A stretch of DNA of 64,000 nt from Holothuria scabra (lineage: Eukaryota; Echinodermata; Holothuroidea; Aspidochirotida; Holothuriidae). Both the position numbers and the translations under genes were made by a program. The stretch is taken from NCBI GenBank assembly GCA_037179385.1, contig CM074195.1, forward strand, positions 11,507,887 to 11,571,886. The letters are read 5' to 3'. The notes under the pieces were generated by a model. The model did no database searches. It was not told where the DNA came from and worked only from the letters and a program-made list of their open reading frames with translations. This document shows positions 35,395 to 47,760 of the stretch, piece after piece; the first letter of the stretch is position 1, and every line of letters begins with the position of its first letter.

Positions 35395-38368
35395 GTGAGT
35401 AGACTTTATACTTGTATATAAAGTCTTCAAATTTATTTTTCGTTCAACGGTAGCTCACCTATCGAATGGTGGTATGAGCAGGGAAGTGTTACTACTAATA
35501 CCACCTCCCAGGTATGAGTGTCTGAGGAAGGGGTAAGGGTTAACAATATCCACGTACATATTTATATCGTTTAAGATAGTAATTCATCATCCCAACCTAC
35601 TGACTTCCAGTCCCCCTCCCCCAACCTGTCTAAAACCAAAACACCTTCTTCAGTTTGTATCCTCCTACCAAAGCTATTGGCTTGCTCACTAAAGCTCTCG
35701 GCTTGCCCACCGAAGCTCTTGGCCTTGAGGCAAAGCTCCTGGTTTGCTGTGTGATCTCCGCTGTGTCCAATGTATCCTTGTGAATGTTTTTTTTCAACTG
35801 GTCTGAATATTATAATGCGGAGGGTCGAAACCTCCCTACCCTTGTTTCTCCGCCCTACTCTCGAATGTGTATTGACTAAGAAAATTTGTGTAGCTTGTGT
35901 AACTTTGTGGATTATTGAAAGTTTATTGTAGACAAAGACCAGACTGACGAACTAAAGAGATTCTTGCTTTACTCGAATAGCTAATAGGTTTTTTCATATA
36001 AATTTACAAATAGGTGATCATGCTCGTTTACAAAAAAAATAGTAAACCATGATAGGGGCAGCGAATAACACTTTTGTGGAACAAGAAAGTTTGAATTCCT
36101 GTTCATTGGTAAAACTGGCATTTCATTACAAAATATCGTTGTCTTTGTCTTTTAATTCAGTTGCGTTTCGTTAATCTAATTGTCGTTGACAACTTAAAGG
36201 GAATATTGAAGTTGTTTTACAAGAAAATTTCATCCATTTAAAATCAATATTTACTGACACTGAGTTACAAATGATTAAAAATATGAGAGTATGATAGCTT
36301 TCTTTTCAAGAAACAAGTTTTCTCAGACCGAAATTCAGTTATTTTGCTGCTCAAGAATAATTTATTCACCCAAACTTTCAACATTTCAAATGATGCAACT
36401 CTCATAACTCATCTTGTGCATTACATTTGGAGAAGATGAAGCTATTGCCGGGGTTCATTGTTGAGACTGGACGGTTTGACAATGACTAGAACAATTTTCT
36501 TGGTATGCTCTTTTGGAACAATTTAAACGCAATATTTACCTTTGATACGGATTTGCTTGAAATGAAAGTCGCAAAAGTAAAGAGTAACAAGAATGAATGT
36601 TCCTTCCGTCAACGTCACAGATTTGCATAAATGAATAATTTTTATTCCAGCCGTAAATTAAAATTCATCATTAAAAGTGTGACAAAGTTTGGATAGTTTT
36701 TAATGGAAATTGTGACAGCTTTAGATGATATTTAAAATAAAATACCAGTGACATCATCACCTCCAGCACTCCTTCTCATAACATTTATTACAATCACAAC
36801 ATTACACCCATGAACGTCAATTTATGGGGGGGTGGGGGTACGTCCCGTATTTTTCGGAATGAATCGATTGATTTAATATTTTCACACGGTAAATTTTTAA
36901 CTGAAGTGACCGTGTCCCTACCTTCCCGCCCCCTTCTCACTTTCTAAGTTTCGGGTAAAGATTGGCTTCTATGATTACAACAAAGAAACTGCAACTGTAT
37001 ACAAAATGATTTAAGCAAAACAGTAACGTGATGCTATTAAAATGTACTGTAATCAGTGGCGTGCGGAGGTTTTTGAGGTGGGGGCCAGTATGTCAGTATA
37101 GGGCCAGTATGACTGATATGGATGTAGAGATCAATTCAAAGGGAATTGCGCCCCCCCCCCCCGGCCCCCTATTGCGCTCGCTGCTGACTGTAATTGACTG
37201 TAATCTAGTTTACGTGGATGTAATGAAGACGGTAAGAATTAAATCGGTTTGACTGAACCATGAGAAGTCCAGGGTATGTCAGTATTAACAGCATATTAAA
37301 GAACGGGCGCAGCTCACTCACAGAGAATATATTTTCTGGATTACAAAAGCAACTTTGATAAAGTTTCATCCATATCTTACTACTCATATTGCGACACTAT
37401 ATTTTAAATAGTTGGCGGCCACCAAGTCTTGCGGATATTTTAAGAAATGTGTAATGAAGACGTGAAGCACTAATGATATTTCCAACTTCATTCCTTGAAA
37501 AGAGAAGTTATAAAGCGCATGCCTGTGTACATCCCATTAAAGTAAAAAAAAATGTTTAATGGATTGTGTACATTCCATTAAACATTTGTCAAACTTGTTT
37601 AAGTACTTGTTATGCGATTTTAGCCATGAAAATATCCAGGCTGAAGCCTACTCCACATAGCGAACTTCGTTTTCTGAGCTCCTGACTGAACTAGGAAAAC
37701 CGGTATCCCGTAAAGCCTGCTACGCAGGTAAGCTGAAGCCTGGCTTACATTCATTTCCTAGAAAAAGTCTTTTAGTTCATGTTTACAATCTAGTAATCCT
37801 CCCGAGTCTAATAAATCATTGATTCTTCTGCACTCAGGTTGCCATATCGATAATGACTTGTGAAGTAAGTTTAATCACATTTTTTGCAACGTGAAAAATT
37901 CTTTATATAATAATTCGTTACGTCATCGAGATGATTTAGACAGATAGATGACTTCAGGATAATAATCCTAATAAATTAAACTCCTAGTTTTTCAGTCAGT
38001 GCTCAATGAAAGAGAATTGTTCAAACAGTCAAGGTCAGAATCCGCTGATATCCTTTTAACCTGGATATTAAAGATTAATCTTAAGTTGAAAAAAGACATT
38101 TTGTGCAATCTCAAGTTTCTTCAAAACACAAATCTACATGCACCTTGAATATAACTATGAAAAAGTTTCACAAAAACTATAAATCACTTTAAGGGAAGTT
38201 TTCATGAGGATTTATAAGATATTGAAGGCATTTAATCATCGCCAGTCATTAACAATTCTCCCAACATATTCCAAGCCCCGCCCACCACTGTCTTAAACAG
38301 ATTATTATTCATGAAGTCACAATCACATTTGCCTCAGGATATAACCTGGTAAGCATACACGGCCAGAT
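35395..38368. other. Unassigned DNA; G/C-run repeat and possible microexon
   Basis: 37055-37190 is a copy of the dispersed G/C-run repeat. 37838-37864 is bounded by CTTCTGCACTCAG and GTAAGTTT and would be a 27-base exon. Nothing else is supported. Confidence 0.35.
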
Positions 38369-38490
38369 GTTTAGTTAGTTAGTTAGTTAGTTAGATAAGA
38401 GTTATACGGCCCAGTTTGAATCCTATTGGTTCAATTCGAGCTGACCACGGTATTTTTTCCAGTTGTGGCTCACTGGCTTGTTTTCCCTAC
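38369..38490 (-). mobile_element. tRNA-type SINE, reverse, with (TTAG)n tail
   Basis: In reverse complement it reads GGAGTAGGGAAAACAAGCCA, GTGAGCCACAACTGG, GAATTGAACCAATAGG, GGGCCGTATAACTC and then (CTAA)6. It matches the body of the copy at 43715-43975 closely. Confidence 0.8.
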
Positions 38491-38940
38491 TCCATTAATT
38501 ATGCGGAGCATCACGCACAACCACTGTAGGTTCCACATTTAGAGTCACTCTCAGTGCGTGTTGTGAAATTTAAGCTACTCTGGATTATTTTTTGTCAATT
38601 AAAGAGCTATGCCAATTGAAAATTTTGGTAGACTCCGGATAAAATGAAAGTTTCGGGTGATCAGGGAGCTCTTCCATCTCGCTGGGGTGATGAATGACTG
38701 CATTCAAAGTATTCCAGGCGTTTAGGTTACAATTTTTGTGGGTTGAACATTGAGGGGGATACCACCAAACATAGTTTACTTATCAAGAAAAATTTAAAGT
38801 GCACTCAGTAAGATACCCAGGAAATGCACGACTTTACTCAGACCTTGATAGTCGGTCGTCTTATTCTTTAGGAACGCAGTATCTTTCCAAACCAAATGTT
38901 AATTCACGTTGCTTTACACATTTGTCTCACCGAACACTAC

Positions 38941-38975
38941 TTAAAGACACAGTATCGTGGCGCGAAACGGGGGCG
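38941..38975 (+). repeat. 35-bp TTAA-ended block, left copy
   Basis: Starts TTAAAGACACAGTATCGTGG and ends GCGAAACGGGGGCG. Its inverted partner at 52952-52986 matches at 33 of 35 bases; flanking similarity is slight. Both face inward around the 39.6-52.4 kb block. Confidence 0.8.
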
Positions 38976-39594
38976 ACATTTGGACAGCCTTCAAAAAAAT
39001 TGTTATCCCACCTAAAATCCCGGATGTAGCCCATAGACACCGTATGATAACAGTTCATACGATTGCGTGGGATAGCGTACTGTTACATATGCTTGTTTGT
39101 GTGAGCGTTAACAGGCGTAGTATCTGTGTTAATTTGTATGTAGCAGGGATTGTTTTCCTGATACAAGTGAGTGCCTTGCTCAGTGACAACAGAGAGACCC
39201 TTGGGAATTTTCCCAATGTCTTGGGAATTTTGAACCGTCTCGATCATTCTTTTCCTTCCCACTTTGAAAAAAGAAATATTGTGTGATTGTTTCTTCTACT
39301 TTTTTAAGTCACTTATTAATTAGTTATGAAATATGTGAATAAGTTCTAATAATAATGCCAAGGTGGCTAATTTGTATTAAATTTCCGGCTTAATTGTTTT
39401 GTGTTTTAATCATCAGTTTGACTGCGATGCTCTTATAGGCTATCATTACTGTAGTTCAACGTTGAGAGGCTATACGTTGTTATTCGAGACGTGATCTTGG
39501 GAATTTCTAAAAGACGAACTGGCCTAGGAAACCTGCATTGAACTTGAGAGATTGGTCGAAGCGAAGGGGCTAGTCTTAGTCTTACGACAGCAAA

Positions 39595-42500
39595 ATGTCT
39601 TCCTGTTCAGAACTTCAGAAAGAAAAATCGAAGGACAGCGTTTGCACACGTTGTCACGAGAAGGAGAAATCAAACGAGAAAAATACAGTAGCAAACGAAA
39701 GTAGGAGTTCCTTTCGCATTCTCACGCGGAATAGGCCCTACCTAACGTTAGCCTAGATCGCCGCAGAAAAAGCAGGTTGATTGGTTGGGGAATAACAAGT
39801 CTCTTGTTTATAACGGCGATTTTGCGAAACATCATCTCACAGATCATGCTCAAAGGTAAGTGAAATGTGTTTGTTCAGTTACTGATAGTAAAAAGTAAAC
39901 AGGATTCCCGTCTCGTTAGTGATCCACATACCCATCCCACACGCGTGTTTAGCTTATGTACAGTACAGAGTATGCATAGGCCTAACGTTAGGACAATTTT
40001 ATTAGTAGCTATATGACTAGTAAAGCTTTTGACGAGCTAGCACAGGTTACAGCAGAAGTGGTCAGCACTACATTTACCACTTCATCAAAATCTTAACCCC
40101 AGAATAAGACGCACTACTCTTGAAAAATGTGACTAGCCTATGTGCTCAGTTTGCTCATATACATGCCCCAAATAGTTTACACTTATGATCTCGCAGAGGG
40201 CCTGGCGCGGAGTTTGCACTTTCCCCAATATTGTCTTCTCAAAACTTTCTCATCAAGCATAGATCAACAATATGCTATCACTTAGATAATCCTACAGTAG
40301 GTGTTTCATTAGCCTACAGTCCACTTGACAAAGAGTAAGTGCTCAGCTTTGCTGGATCAGTAATTTGCCAAAGAGACTTGATGAGAACAACAGTTCTGTA
40401 CTAAGCCTGAGCATATTGGATTTACTGTATAATATAAATGAAGATTATCTGGTGCAATCAGGTGAGCAGGATCAAGGCGCTATTATCCAGTAATTGATTT
40501 CTGTAACTTTGCTTATGCTTTAGTGACATCCAGTTGCATTGATACTAGTTATATGAATTGCAAAAAAGGGAAATGAAGGCTTTGATAAGCATTCATATAT
40601 CATTCATGTGTGAATGCATTCTAACACATTAAAAAACTAATGAATGCATTCAAACAGTAACTGAAGGTTTGGTAGACTTCAAAGGAAATTATGAAGGCTT
40701 ATTTTGAATGTAAGGAAGACTTCATTTGAGGAAGAAAATAAGCATTCCAACTCACGACAGTCCTTCGAATGCTAAATGATACATTCAGAAGGCATAATGA
40801 ATGCTTATTGAAAGCATTCAATAAGGGTGATGAGGGTCCCCATCCAAATGCCAGTAGTGGTTTGCGAGGTAAGAGTTGTAAGGCAACTGCCTTCCTAATG
40901 TAAGGTAAGGCCCCATATATAGGCCTAGGCTTTCAAGTACGTACATCATAAATTTCCCCCCATGTGTGGAACAATGCTATAGTATAGAAAGTTAACTACA
41001 GTAGCTAGGCCTTCATCAGTGGCCTAAGAAAACCTGGATCTGCAGATTTTGGGCTCAGTCGCAGATCAAGGATTTTGAGAAAGAGGGGAATTTACACAAC
41101 GTCAACAAACCATACACCGGGGCATTGGGCCGGGTCACCTCCAATAAAAAATTTGAATTCCGCTTATATGCTCATATATACAATTTGGCATAAATAATTA
41201 CCAAATATTCAACAATTGGTTGTACCTGTATGCAATTGAAAACTGATGCTGATCTCCTTCCCCTCAATCACCACCACCCCACAAACCCCCTCCACACAAT
41301 TAAGAAATCTGCATTCTAAATTCAGTTCAAGCCAAAGTACTGTTGGCCTACTACCAGAACCAGTTGGGCTACAGGAATCAATTTTCATGGCTGTCAGAAT
41401 ATCTGGGACAACAAAAATTCCATACGGACAACGAGGTTGGTTGTCCCTTGGACAACCATTTTCCTCTCGGACTGAAAAAGTATACTGCTGATTGATAAAT
41501 TCTTTCGCCTTTTTCCATAATAGTTTCATAACCATATTTCAGACTTAGAGTGTTCCTGTCTCTCAAACATCACATCTTTTTATTCTTCAAGACCAATAAT
41601 ACATGAACATGCTAGGAAAAGCCCCTTAGCTACTTTTCAAATTTGGTACCCGTCATAGCAGGTACATGGCAGGAAAGATGGATTAAGAAAATTTCAATGC
41701 AGTATTGTGTGTGCATTGATCTATAAAGCTACTTAGGAAATGTCCAGTGACCAGCACAACAGAGGCATTGTGATTGTATTCTTTTATGACACTGAACACA
41801 AATGCAGAGATAACTCTCAGGATTTATCTTTTTTCTGCTTGGGTAATTCAAATTTTTCAAATGAGCTAAGGGGAGTTTCCTCTCATGAACATCAAGGGCG
41901 GATCCAGCCCCTAGCTGAAGGAGGGGCAGTTTGAAAGAGGGGGCGCCAACATCATACAGGGGCCACATACTCTTGAATTTGACCGACCTCATTTCTCAGA
42001 CCAACTTACATTGCCGCAGTTATATATAGCTATACAGTTCGAAATTCTGGGGACCTTTGTTTTTTTTACTTTTCGGGCAGTTTTTACTTTATTTTAAGGA
42101 CTCAGGGGGCGCATTTTTCTTGTATTGAGGGGCGCTAGACTGGTCATAGGGGGGGGCAGTTGACCCTAGTTGCCCCCCCCCCTGGATCCGTCCTTGATGA
42201 ACATAATTATAGCCTTCTGTTTTGTAATTAAGTGAAAAATATTTTGGACAACCAAATTTCCTTCTGAACCAAAATGAGTGAAATGGTTGCCCCAAGACAA
42301 CACTAAATGTTTTAAAAATGGAGGCCTGGGCTATGAGGGGTACTGTAAGGTAGGCTAAGAATAGTATATCTGCTGTACCTGTACATACAGTATTAAAAGT
42401 TGTTTTCCCCAAGATCTAGGCAGGAATGGCATATAAATGCTATTTCTGGGTTAAGTTTCCAACCAAGTAGTTCAAGTCAAGCTAGTCTTGACCTTTTTTT

Positions 42501-45500
42501 CTGTTTTGGTTCACAGGCTTGTTTTCAGTACTCCATTGCTTTTGCAAGCACAGTGGCAGTAGCTCCATTTTTAAAGTCTTCAGTGAGACTGGGCTGGGAA
42601 ATGCCAAATGCAATAAAAATTAGTGCCCAAGCAAAATTTATGTCCTCGGTTATTGACAGTGGCATTACTAAACTTTTTCATTGGGAAAGGGAAAGTGCTG
42701 AAGTGGTGGGCCAAAGTAAATGCTCCTACTGTATATCGAGTGCCACTATTGACCAGCACATTGCATACAGAGAACACTTTGTCAGAAATGTGTTTCAGAT
42801 TGCATAAAATGGTACTTCCCAGCTGTTGTTTTTACTACTAAAAAGTGCTGCTTTCAAGAGGTGTTTGTGAAGTTCTTACACATTTTGAAAAACATTTTAA
42901 AATATTGCACAGTTTATGAGCATTGTTAGGCCTTTATCCAATATCTTATTTGATAATGATGCAGATCCAGTTGCAGTATCAATTAATTGTCCACAAAGCC
43001 TGAGTGAATATTATTTTCTCCCAATTGCACAATATACCCACTATGGTAATGTTTTGACATTGCCAACATTTTCAGAATTATAATTGTAATGTGCTTGATT
43101 AGTTTACCTTTACAAATTGGGCTAGTTGCTCTATTGATATGATGTGCTCCCTTCCTTGAAGACAAGAGCATTCACCCCAGTATACAGAACAGAAGTGTAC
43201 AGTAGTTAGACTGCCCTGTTTCATGATTGGCTATAGATTCAAGTGACAATATTCTTTCCTGAAATGTGCAATTTACTTAATTGCTTGGTTTGCCTGAATA
43301 TCCAATATTATGGAATGAGAAGAAAATTGTGAGATCCCTCCTTTAAAACAAGCCTTGCCCTATTATCAAGTTTACAGTAGTTAGAAGTGTGGTTATAATA
43401 ATTGAAAATCATCCATACAGTTCATTCTGTGCTGCAAACTTGCATCACCAGCTGTAAATATGATATTCCATTGAATTGCAGCATTGACATCTACTCCTGT
43501 CAAGGGCCACTATGACAGTATATTAGAGCCAGTTTGTCCCTCATCAGCAACTACAGGTAATTATGGAAGCCAAACACAGGGAGGATTGCAAATGGCTGTT
43601 GAACTTAAAACCAATAGTTATTGCCCAAGACTAGCTGCACTTTCATTGAGTTCAGACAAACATCATACATGTCCTATAAGCACGATTCCCTTATACAACA
43701 TGTATTACACAGACAGTGTGTTTGGTCTAACTGTACTACGGTAGAGCATCCACCTCTCACGCAGAAGGCTCACTTCCCAGGTCGAGTCATACCAAAGACT
43801 CTAAAAAAGGAACCTACTGCCATTTTGCATGATCGCTGCTCTGTATAAGCAGTGGGGTAGGGAAAACAAGCCAGTGGGCCACAATTCTGGAAAAAAGGCA
43901 GTGGCCGGTTTGACTTGAACCAATAGGTTGGAAACTGGGCTGTAAAACTCCATCTAACTACAACATGTATTACAGCCAGGGCTGGAAAAAATATTTATTT
44001 TCCAGGAAGGGAGTAAAAGTTTCCACAATTCTCCCTGCATTTTCATGAAAAGGGAAATTTTCCTCAGATGTCCAAATTTTCTGGGAAGGAGCTTCTCAGC
44101 TTCACAACTCTTTTCACCCATGATTATAGCATTGTAGTACGTGCTGTAATAAGTCACAACATCCGGCATGGTGCCATGCAGTCTCTTTCCAAGGGAATGA
44201 TGAAATCCTTCATAATACTGTAGCTAGGCATAAGCAACCCAAATCTGTGGCCAAAACCCAGAGATTTGTCTGGGAATTATTTTGAATAAAATGTTATGAA
44301 AGAAAAATTGAAAATTTGGATTTTAAATTCAATGTTGATTTGGGTTTGAATATTAAAGTTCAAGTTTTGTGATTTTTAAAGGACAATTGCATTTCCTTCA
44401 AGAATTAGAAGGAAGTACACAATTGAAATGTTACTTGTCACTTTCTGGACAATAAATAGCATACCCATCTATGCTCCCTTGAAAAGAATGGAAAATGTTT
44501 CCTAAAATGTTTCCCATATACAGCGGGGACCATCCATCATAACTGGGAGATGAATCCCCTGTCCCACCTCACTCCCCTTAGCACCTCTCTGGCACTCCTG
44601 GTTTACTGAACACTTATGGTAAAATAAATGCCAAAACACAAGGGTCATTCAAGATTTAAGCATGGAGTTGTTTTGCCCTCTACCTAAACAAAAAGGGATG
44701 GGGGTATTGGATGACAGTCTTCCCATGTCTTTCTGCAATGGAAGTGTGATGTCTTTGTCACATTGTGGGACGGGGTGCTATATTTACTGTAATTGTTCAT
44801 AAATTTCTAAAGCTTTGACTATTTTCATGACAGTAAGCATTTCTTCTGGAGTACAGTACCGTAGCTTGACTCTCAGATATGCATCTCTCTTCTACTCACA
44901 GTAGTTGTATTTCCTTTTATTTTTTTACCTAGCTACTGTAGGCTACTCTCATCATTTCAAAATGGATTTATGAAGTCAGAAGTCCTATGTTTTTTTATTA
45001 TTACTTATTTTATCTATTATTCCAACAATATATACTACCCAATCTGTTTCTTTGGGTGTTAATTCTGAAAATGCAAGTTTTTTTCTAGTAATAACTGATT
45101 GACCACTTTCAAATGCAGTCACATGCTTGCAAAACGTATATACCTGCTTTCCAACGTGCTTTTGAAATGTCGGATATTAACATCAAAAAGCTGACCAGGA
45201 AAGAAAAAAAATCCTTTGTTAAACAGAGTTTGTTTTGTAATTTTTTAATGTGCTTTATAGGCTCAGTCCTGGCAGATCTGCAATCACTGGGTCTTCCCAT
45301 TTTAACCATACTACTCCAAGGTACATGACTGCTGTTGTCATTTTTCCACATTGAAAGGCAAAAACAGTCATCCCAAACTTACTGTATTTCAAAGCAAAGG
45401 CTAAAGCTGATAATTTTCTTTTCACTTTTCTTAATTTCTTAAAAGTATCTTTAATAATTTTTTAGGACTTCAATATTACATATTCTAGGAAAACCAAGCA

Positions 45501-46756
45501 GTGACTCCCCAAAAAAAGGCACATGACCGTGAAGAGCCAATCATGAAACAGGAGAGTCTACTACACTACTTCAAGTTGGGGAGACTGCTCTTGCCCTTTA
45601 AGCTTTTCATTAATCATGCTTTGATATCAAAGGGCAGAAAAGAGGATCTGAGATTTCCCTAGATTGAAACAGTATCATGAAACTGCATGGTAGGAACATT
45701 CACCATTTGCATTTGGCATGCAGAACACATCCATGGATAAAAAATACCTTTACCCAAGTTGCACATTTTTTGCCATTTGTCAGTTTGTTAGTTTTTTCTT
45801 CATTCATTTATCTTCAAAATATGATATAAAGGATAAAATGTAGTTTTCAAACTTTGCTAATTGCTCCATTATTATTGCCTGCTTGGACAAGAGGTGACTT
45901 GAAGTACAGGTCTAAGTGCAGTACAATTTATTTTGTCAACAGTTCAGTTGAAGATTTCCTGGATTGCCACAATGAAAATGACACTGATGAGGCAGAGGCA
46001 GACAATATAATGTGGGAGGAAGCAGTCAAGTCTAAACATGAAAGTAGACTATCTAGGTAAGTTCACTATGCATTTGTTTCAGTTTCTTTGAAAAGAGAAT
46101 CCTTGTACCTGATGGTAAAATATCAAGTTTTTGTTATCTTTTGAATTTCCATTTTGATCTGGATTCTGCTCACAATATTTCCGGAAAAGTAGTATTGCCT
46201 ATCCCCAGTTCCATGACCCACTGACAGTAATACCAACCTCACCTCTGAAGCTCTGGCCTTGTCCAGTTAATCAAGTTTTGGCACCACAAGTTTGAAAGAA
46301 ATCTTTTATGAGTTGCTCTCTCTCTTCAAGAAAGTGAGAAATATGAGAACAATTTCATCTTTTTGGAATTTGTGGCAAGGAGAATAAAGAAAAAAAATTA
46401 TAAGTGTTTTTCATACATTTCTAGTTCAAGCTGAGCCTGCTTATTACATTTAATTTGAAGAAGTACCAATGCAGATTACTAAGCAATCCAGAAAAATTTC
46501 AAGTAAGCAAGGAAACAAAACTCAGACAGAGCAAAAATATTTCTGTGGGCATTTCATATATTATTCTGTTTTTTTTTTTATTTGGCACAGGAGGACCAGC
46601 CCAAGGATCCACCCAAAGTTGTCAAGTTCACCTCTGCATATGCTAGTCATGTACAGTGTCACGTTCAACTGGACTGAAGATTCAAAATCTCAGCTACAAT
46701 TGGGGTGTAAAAGGCACCTGGTTGATACTTCCCAACCAGGATGGATTTATGCATGA
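39595..46756 (+). CDS. Predicted seven-exon gene, orphan 248-residue protein
   Basis: Exons by eye: 39595-39687, 39767-39855, 40361-40461, 43482-43556, 45261-45320, 45894-46056, 46591-46756 (TGA). Phases 0, 2, 1, 1, 1, 2 are mutually compatible and total 747 bases. Strong signals: donor AAAG|GTAAGT at 39855, acceptor ATTGAATTGCAG at 43481, TGTGCTTTATAG at 45260, donor GTAAGT at 46057, acceptor TTTATTTGGCACAG at 46590. The weakest points are the first intron (donor GTAGCA; acceptor could be 39751) and the acceptor at 45893. The start has a good context (CAAAATGT). The N-terminus is Lys/Glu-rich with CTRCHEKEK; the middle includes LSLSILDLLYNINEDYL; exon 6 is acidic; the C-terminus is basic then WIYA. 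No family is recognised. Length and exon choice need transcript confirmation. Confidence 0.45.
40565..40850. mobile_element. GAATGCATT-word element
   Basis: Many GAATGCATTC, AAGCATTCA and TGAATGCTTAT words in both orientations, with TTTGATAAGCATTCAT near the left and GAATGCTTATTGAAAGCATT near the right. Terminal repeats are ill-defined. Confidence 0.45.
41893..42196. mobile_element. hAT-type MITE with perfect 8-bp TSD
   Basis: The ends CAAGGGCGGATCCAG and CTGGATCCGTCCTTG are inverted at 14 of 15 bases. ATGAACAT flanks both sides exactly (41885-41892, 42197-42204). Subterminal C/G runs and GGGGCGC words; no ORF. It lies in intron 3 of the predicted gene. Confidence 0.9.
42455..42550 (-). mobile_element. 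tRNA-type SINE fragment, reverse
   Basis: TTGGTTCACAGGCTTGTTTTC..TACTCCATTGCTTTTGCA and GTTTCCAACCAAGTAGTTCAA match the reversed SINE body; tail and tRNA head are missing. Confidence 0.55.
43195..43365 (+). repeat. Right-half copy of the 59.4-kb foldback
   Basis: ACTGCCCTGTTTCATGATTGGCT, TTTACTTAATTGCTTGGTTTGCCTG-like and GAAGAAAATTGTGAGAT segments match 59700-59880. Confidence 0.55.
43715..43975 (+). mobile_element. tRNA-derived SINE, most complete copy
   Basis: A tRNA-like head has an A-box-like GGTAGAGCATCC and a B-box-like AGGTCGAGTCATACC about 45 bases apart. It is followed by the common body (GGGTAGGGAAAACAAGCCAG, GACTTGAACCAATAGG) and a CATCTAACTAC end. Other copies: 15820-15945, 28430-28580, 38369-38490, 42455-42550. 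Confidence 0.75.
45358..45600 (+). repeat. Left-half copy of the 59.4-kb foldback
   Basis: Contains CATCCCAAACTTA, CCAATCATGAAACAG.AGAGTCTACTACACTA.TTCAA and GACTGCTC.TGCCCTTTAA in the order seen at 59410-59660. Confidence 0.6.
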
Positions 46757-47058
46757 TTTTGAGTAACCTGGCAGAACCCAGAAAACCACATCAATACTGG
46801 AAAGATTGCTTGCCTTGCTTGCCATTTAATGGTTTACATCACCAAAGCAATTTTTATTGGCCAAATGTGTTTTGTGTATGAAGTTTTGTGAATAGGAAGA
46901 TGGTGTGACACCTGAACAGTATTGCCAACCAGCTTGTAACTGTATTGAAGCCTTTCATTTATATGTTATAACATCAGCTATACCTGAAACTTTAGGTCTG
47001 AATTTTATTCCAGCTACTAAAAAGCATGAAAGAATGATGGGACTATCATATCATGCAC

Positions 47059-47064
47059 AATAAA
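47059..47064 (+). promoter_or_regulatory. Poly(A) signal for the 39.6-46.8 kb gene
   Basis: AATAAA 303 bases after the predicted stop; the first canonical signal downstream and consistent with a normal 3'UTR. Confidence 0.45.
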
Positions 47065-47584
47065 GACAACAAGAATATAGGAACAATTTTTGGTGCACTC
47101 AGTGGAGCATGTGTCTTTTGTAAGCTTCAAATGAATCATAAGTTGAAGCAGGGTTCCTACTTTTATGGAAACTAAATTTTCACTTTTCCAGGACCAAATA
47201 TTAAAAGAATTTGCAGAACTTTTTTTTTTTTTTTTTGGGGGGCGGGAAGATGAGCTGTTACATCAAATTATGAAAATTTGTGAAAATTTTCATGAATTTT
47301 TCATGACTTGGTTAACACAACTTTTTGAATTGGAAAACTTTACCAGGCCCTGGAAAATATTTTTTCAAATTTCATGAATTTTTAGGTTTTCAATGATGGC
47401 AGGAACCCTTCTAAAGGTGTTTAAGTCATTTGTTTAATAGAGACATTGGTATGCCAAAGAGAAGTGGAAGTTTGAAACTGCATGTTCAGGATATTCAGAT
47501 TGATAATTATAGATTATTTATTTGTAGTAACTGTACTGTGTAAGAAATAGCCACGCATCATCCTGATCTGCGATATCAAATTCA

Positions 47585-47760
47585 AGAATGCAGAGTGGCT
47601 CATATTCCGACAGAGAGTGCAGTCTGATTCAACAGGGTTTTGTGTGTTCACTTTGATGATATACCCTTCAAACAGTAGACCAGGATTGTGTCTGCGCAAT
47701 GAAAAGTTTTAAACAGCTGTGGGTGGGTAGAATTAAAAAGGTTGGGAGAATGTATGAAAT
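47585..47760 (+). repeat. Dispersed repeat, copy B
   Basis: Homologue of 28145-28330 in the same order and orientation, inside the CpG-depleted block; CpG sites of copy A are mostly absent here. Confidence 0.55.

Noticed and set aside
41209..41535. 108-codon minus-strand ORF
   Set aside because: Overlaps GGACAACC-type repeated words also seen at 42240-42300; the plus strand is equally open.
42400..42807. 135-codon plus-strand ORF
   Set aside because: Its first third is a reversed SINE fragment; three frames are open over the rest and no splice signals fit the neighbouring exons.
43728..43800. tRNA gene
   Set aside because: A- and B-box-like words are present but no cloverleaf can be formed and the sequence continues into the SINE body shared with four other loci.
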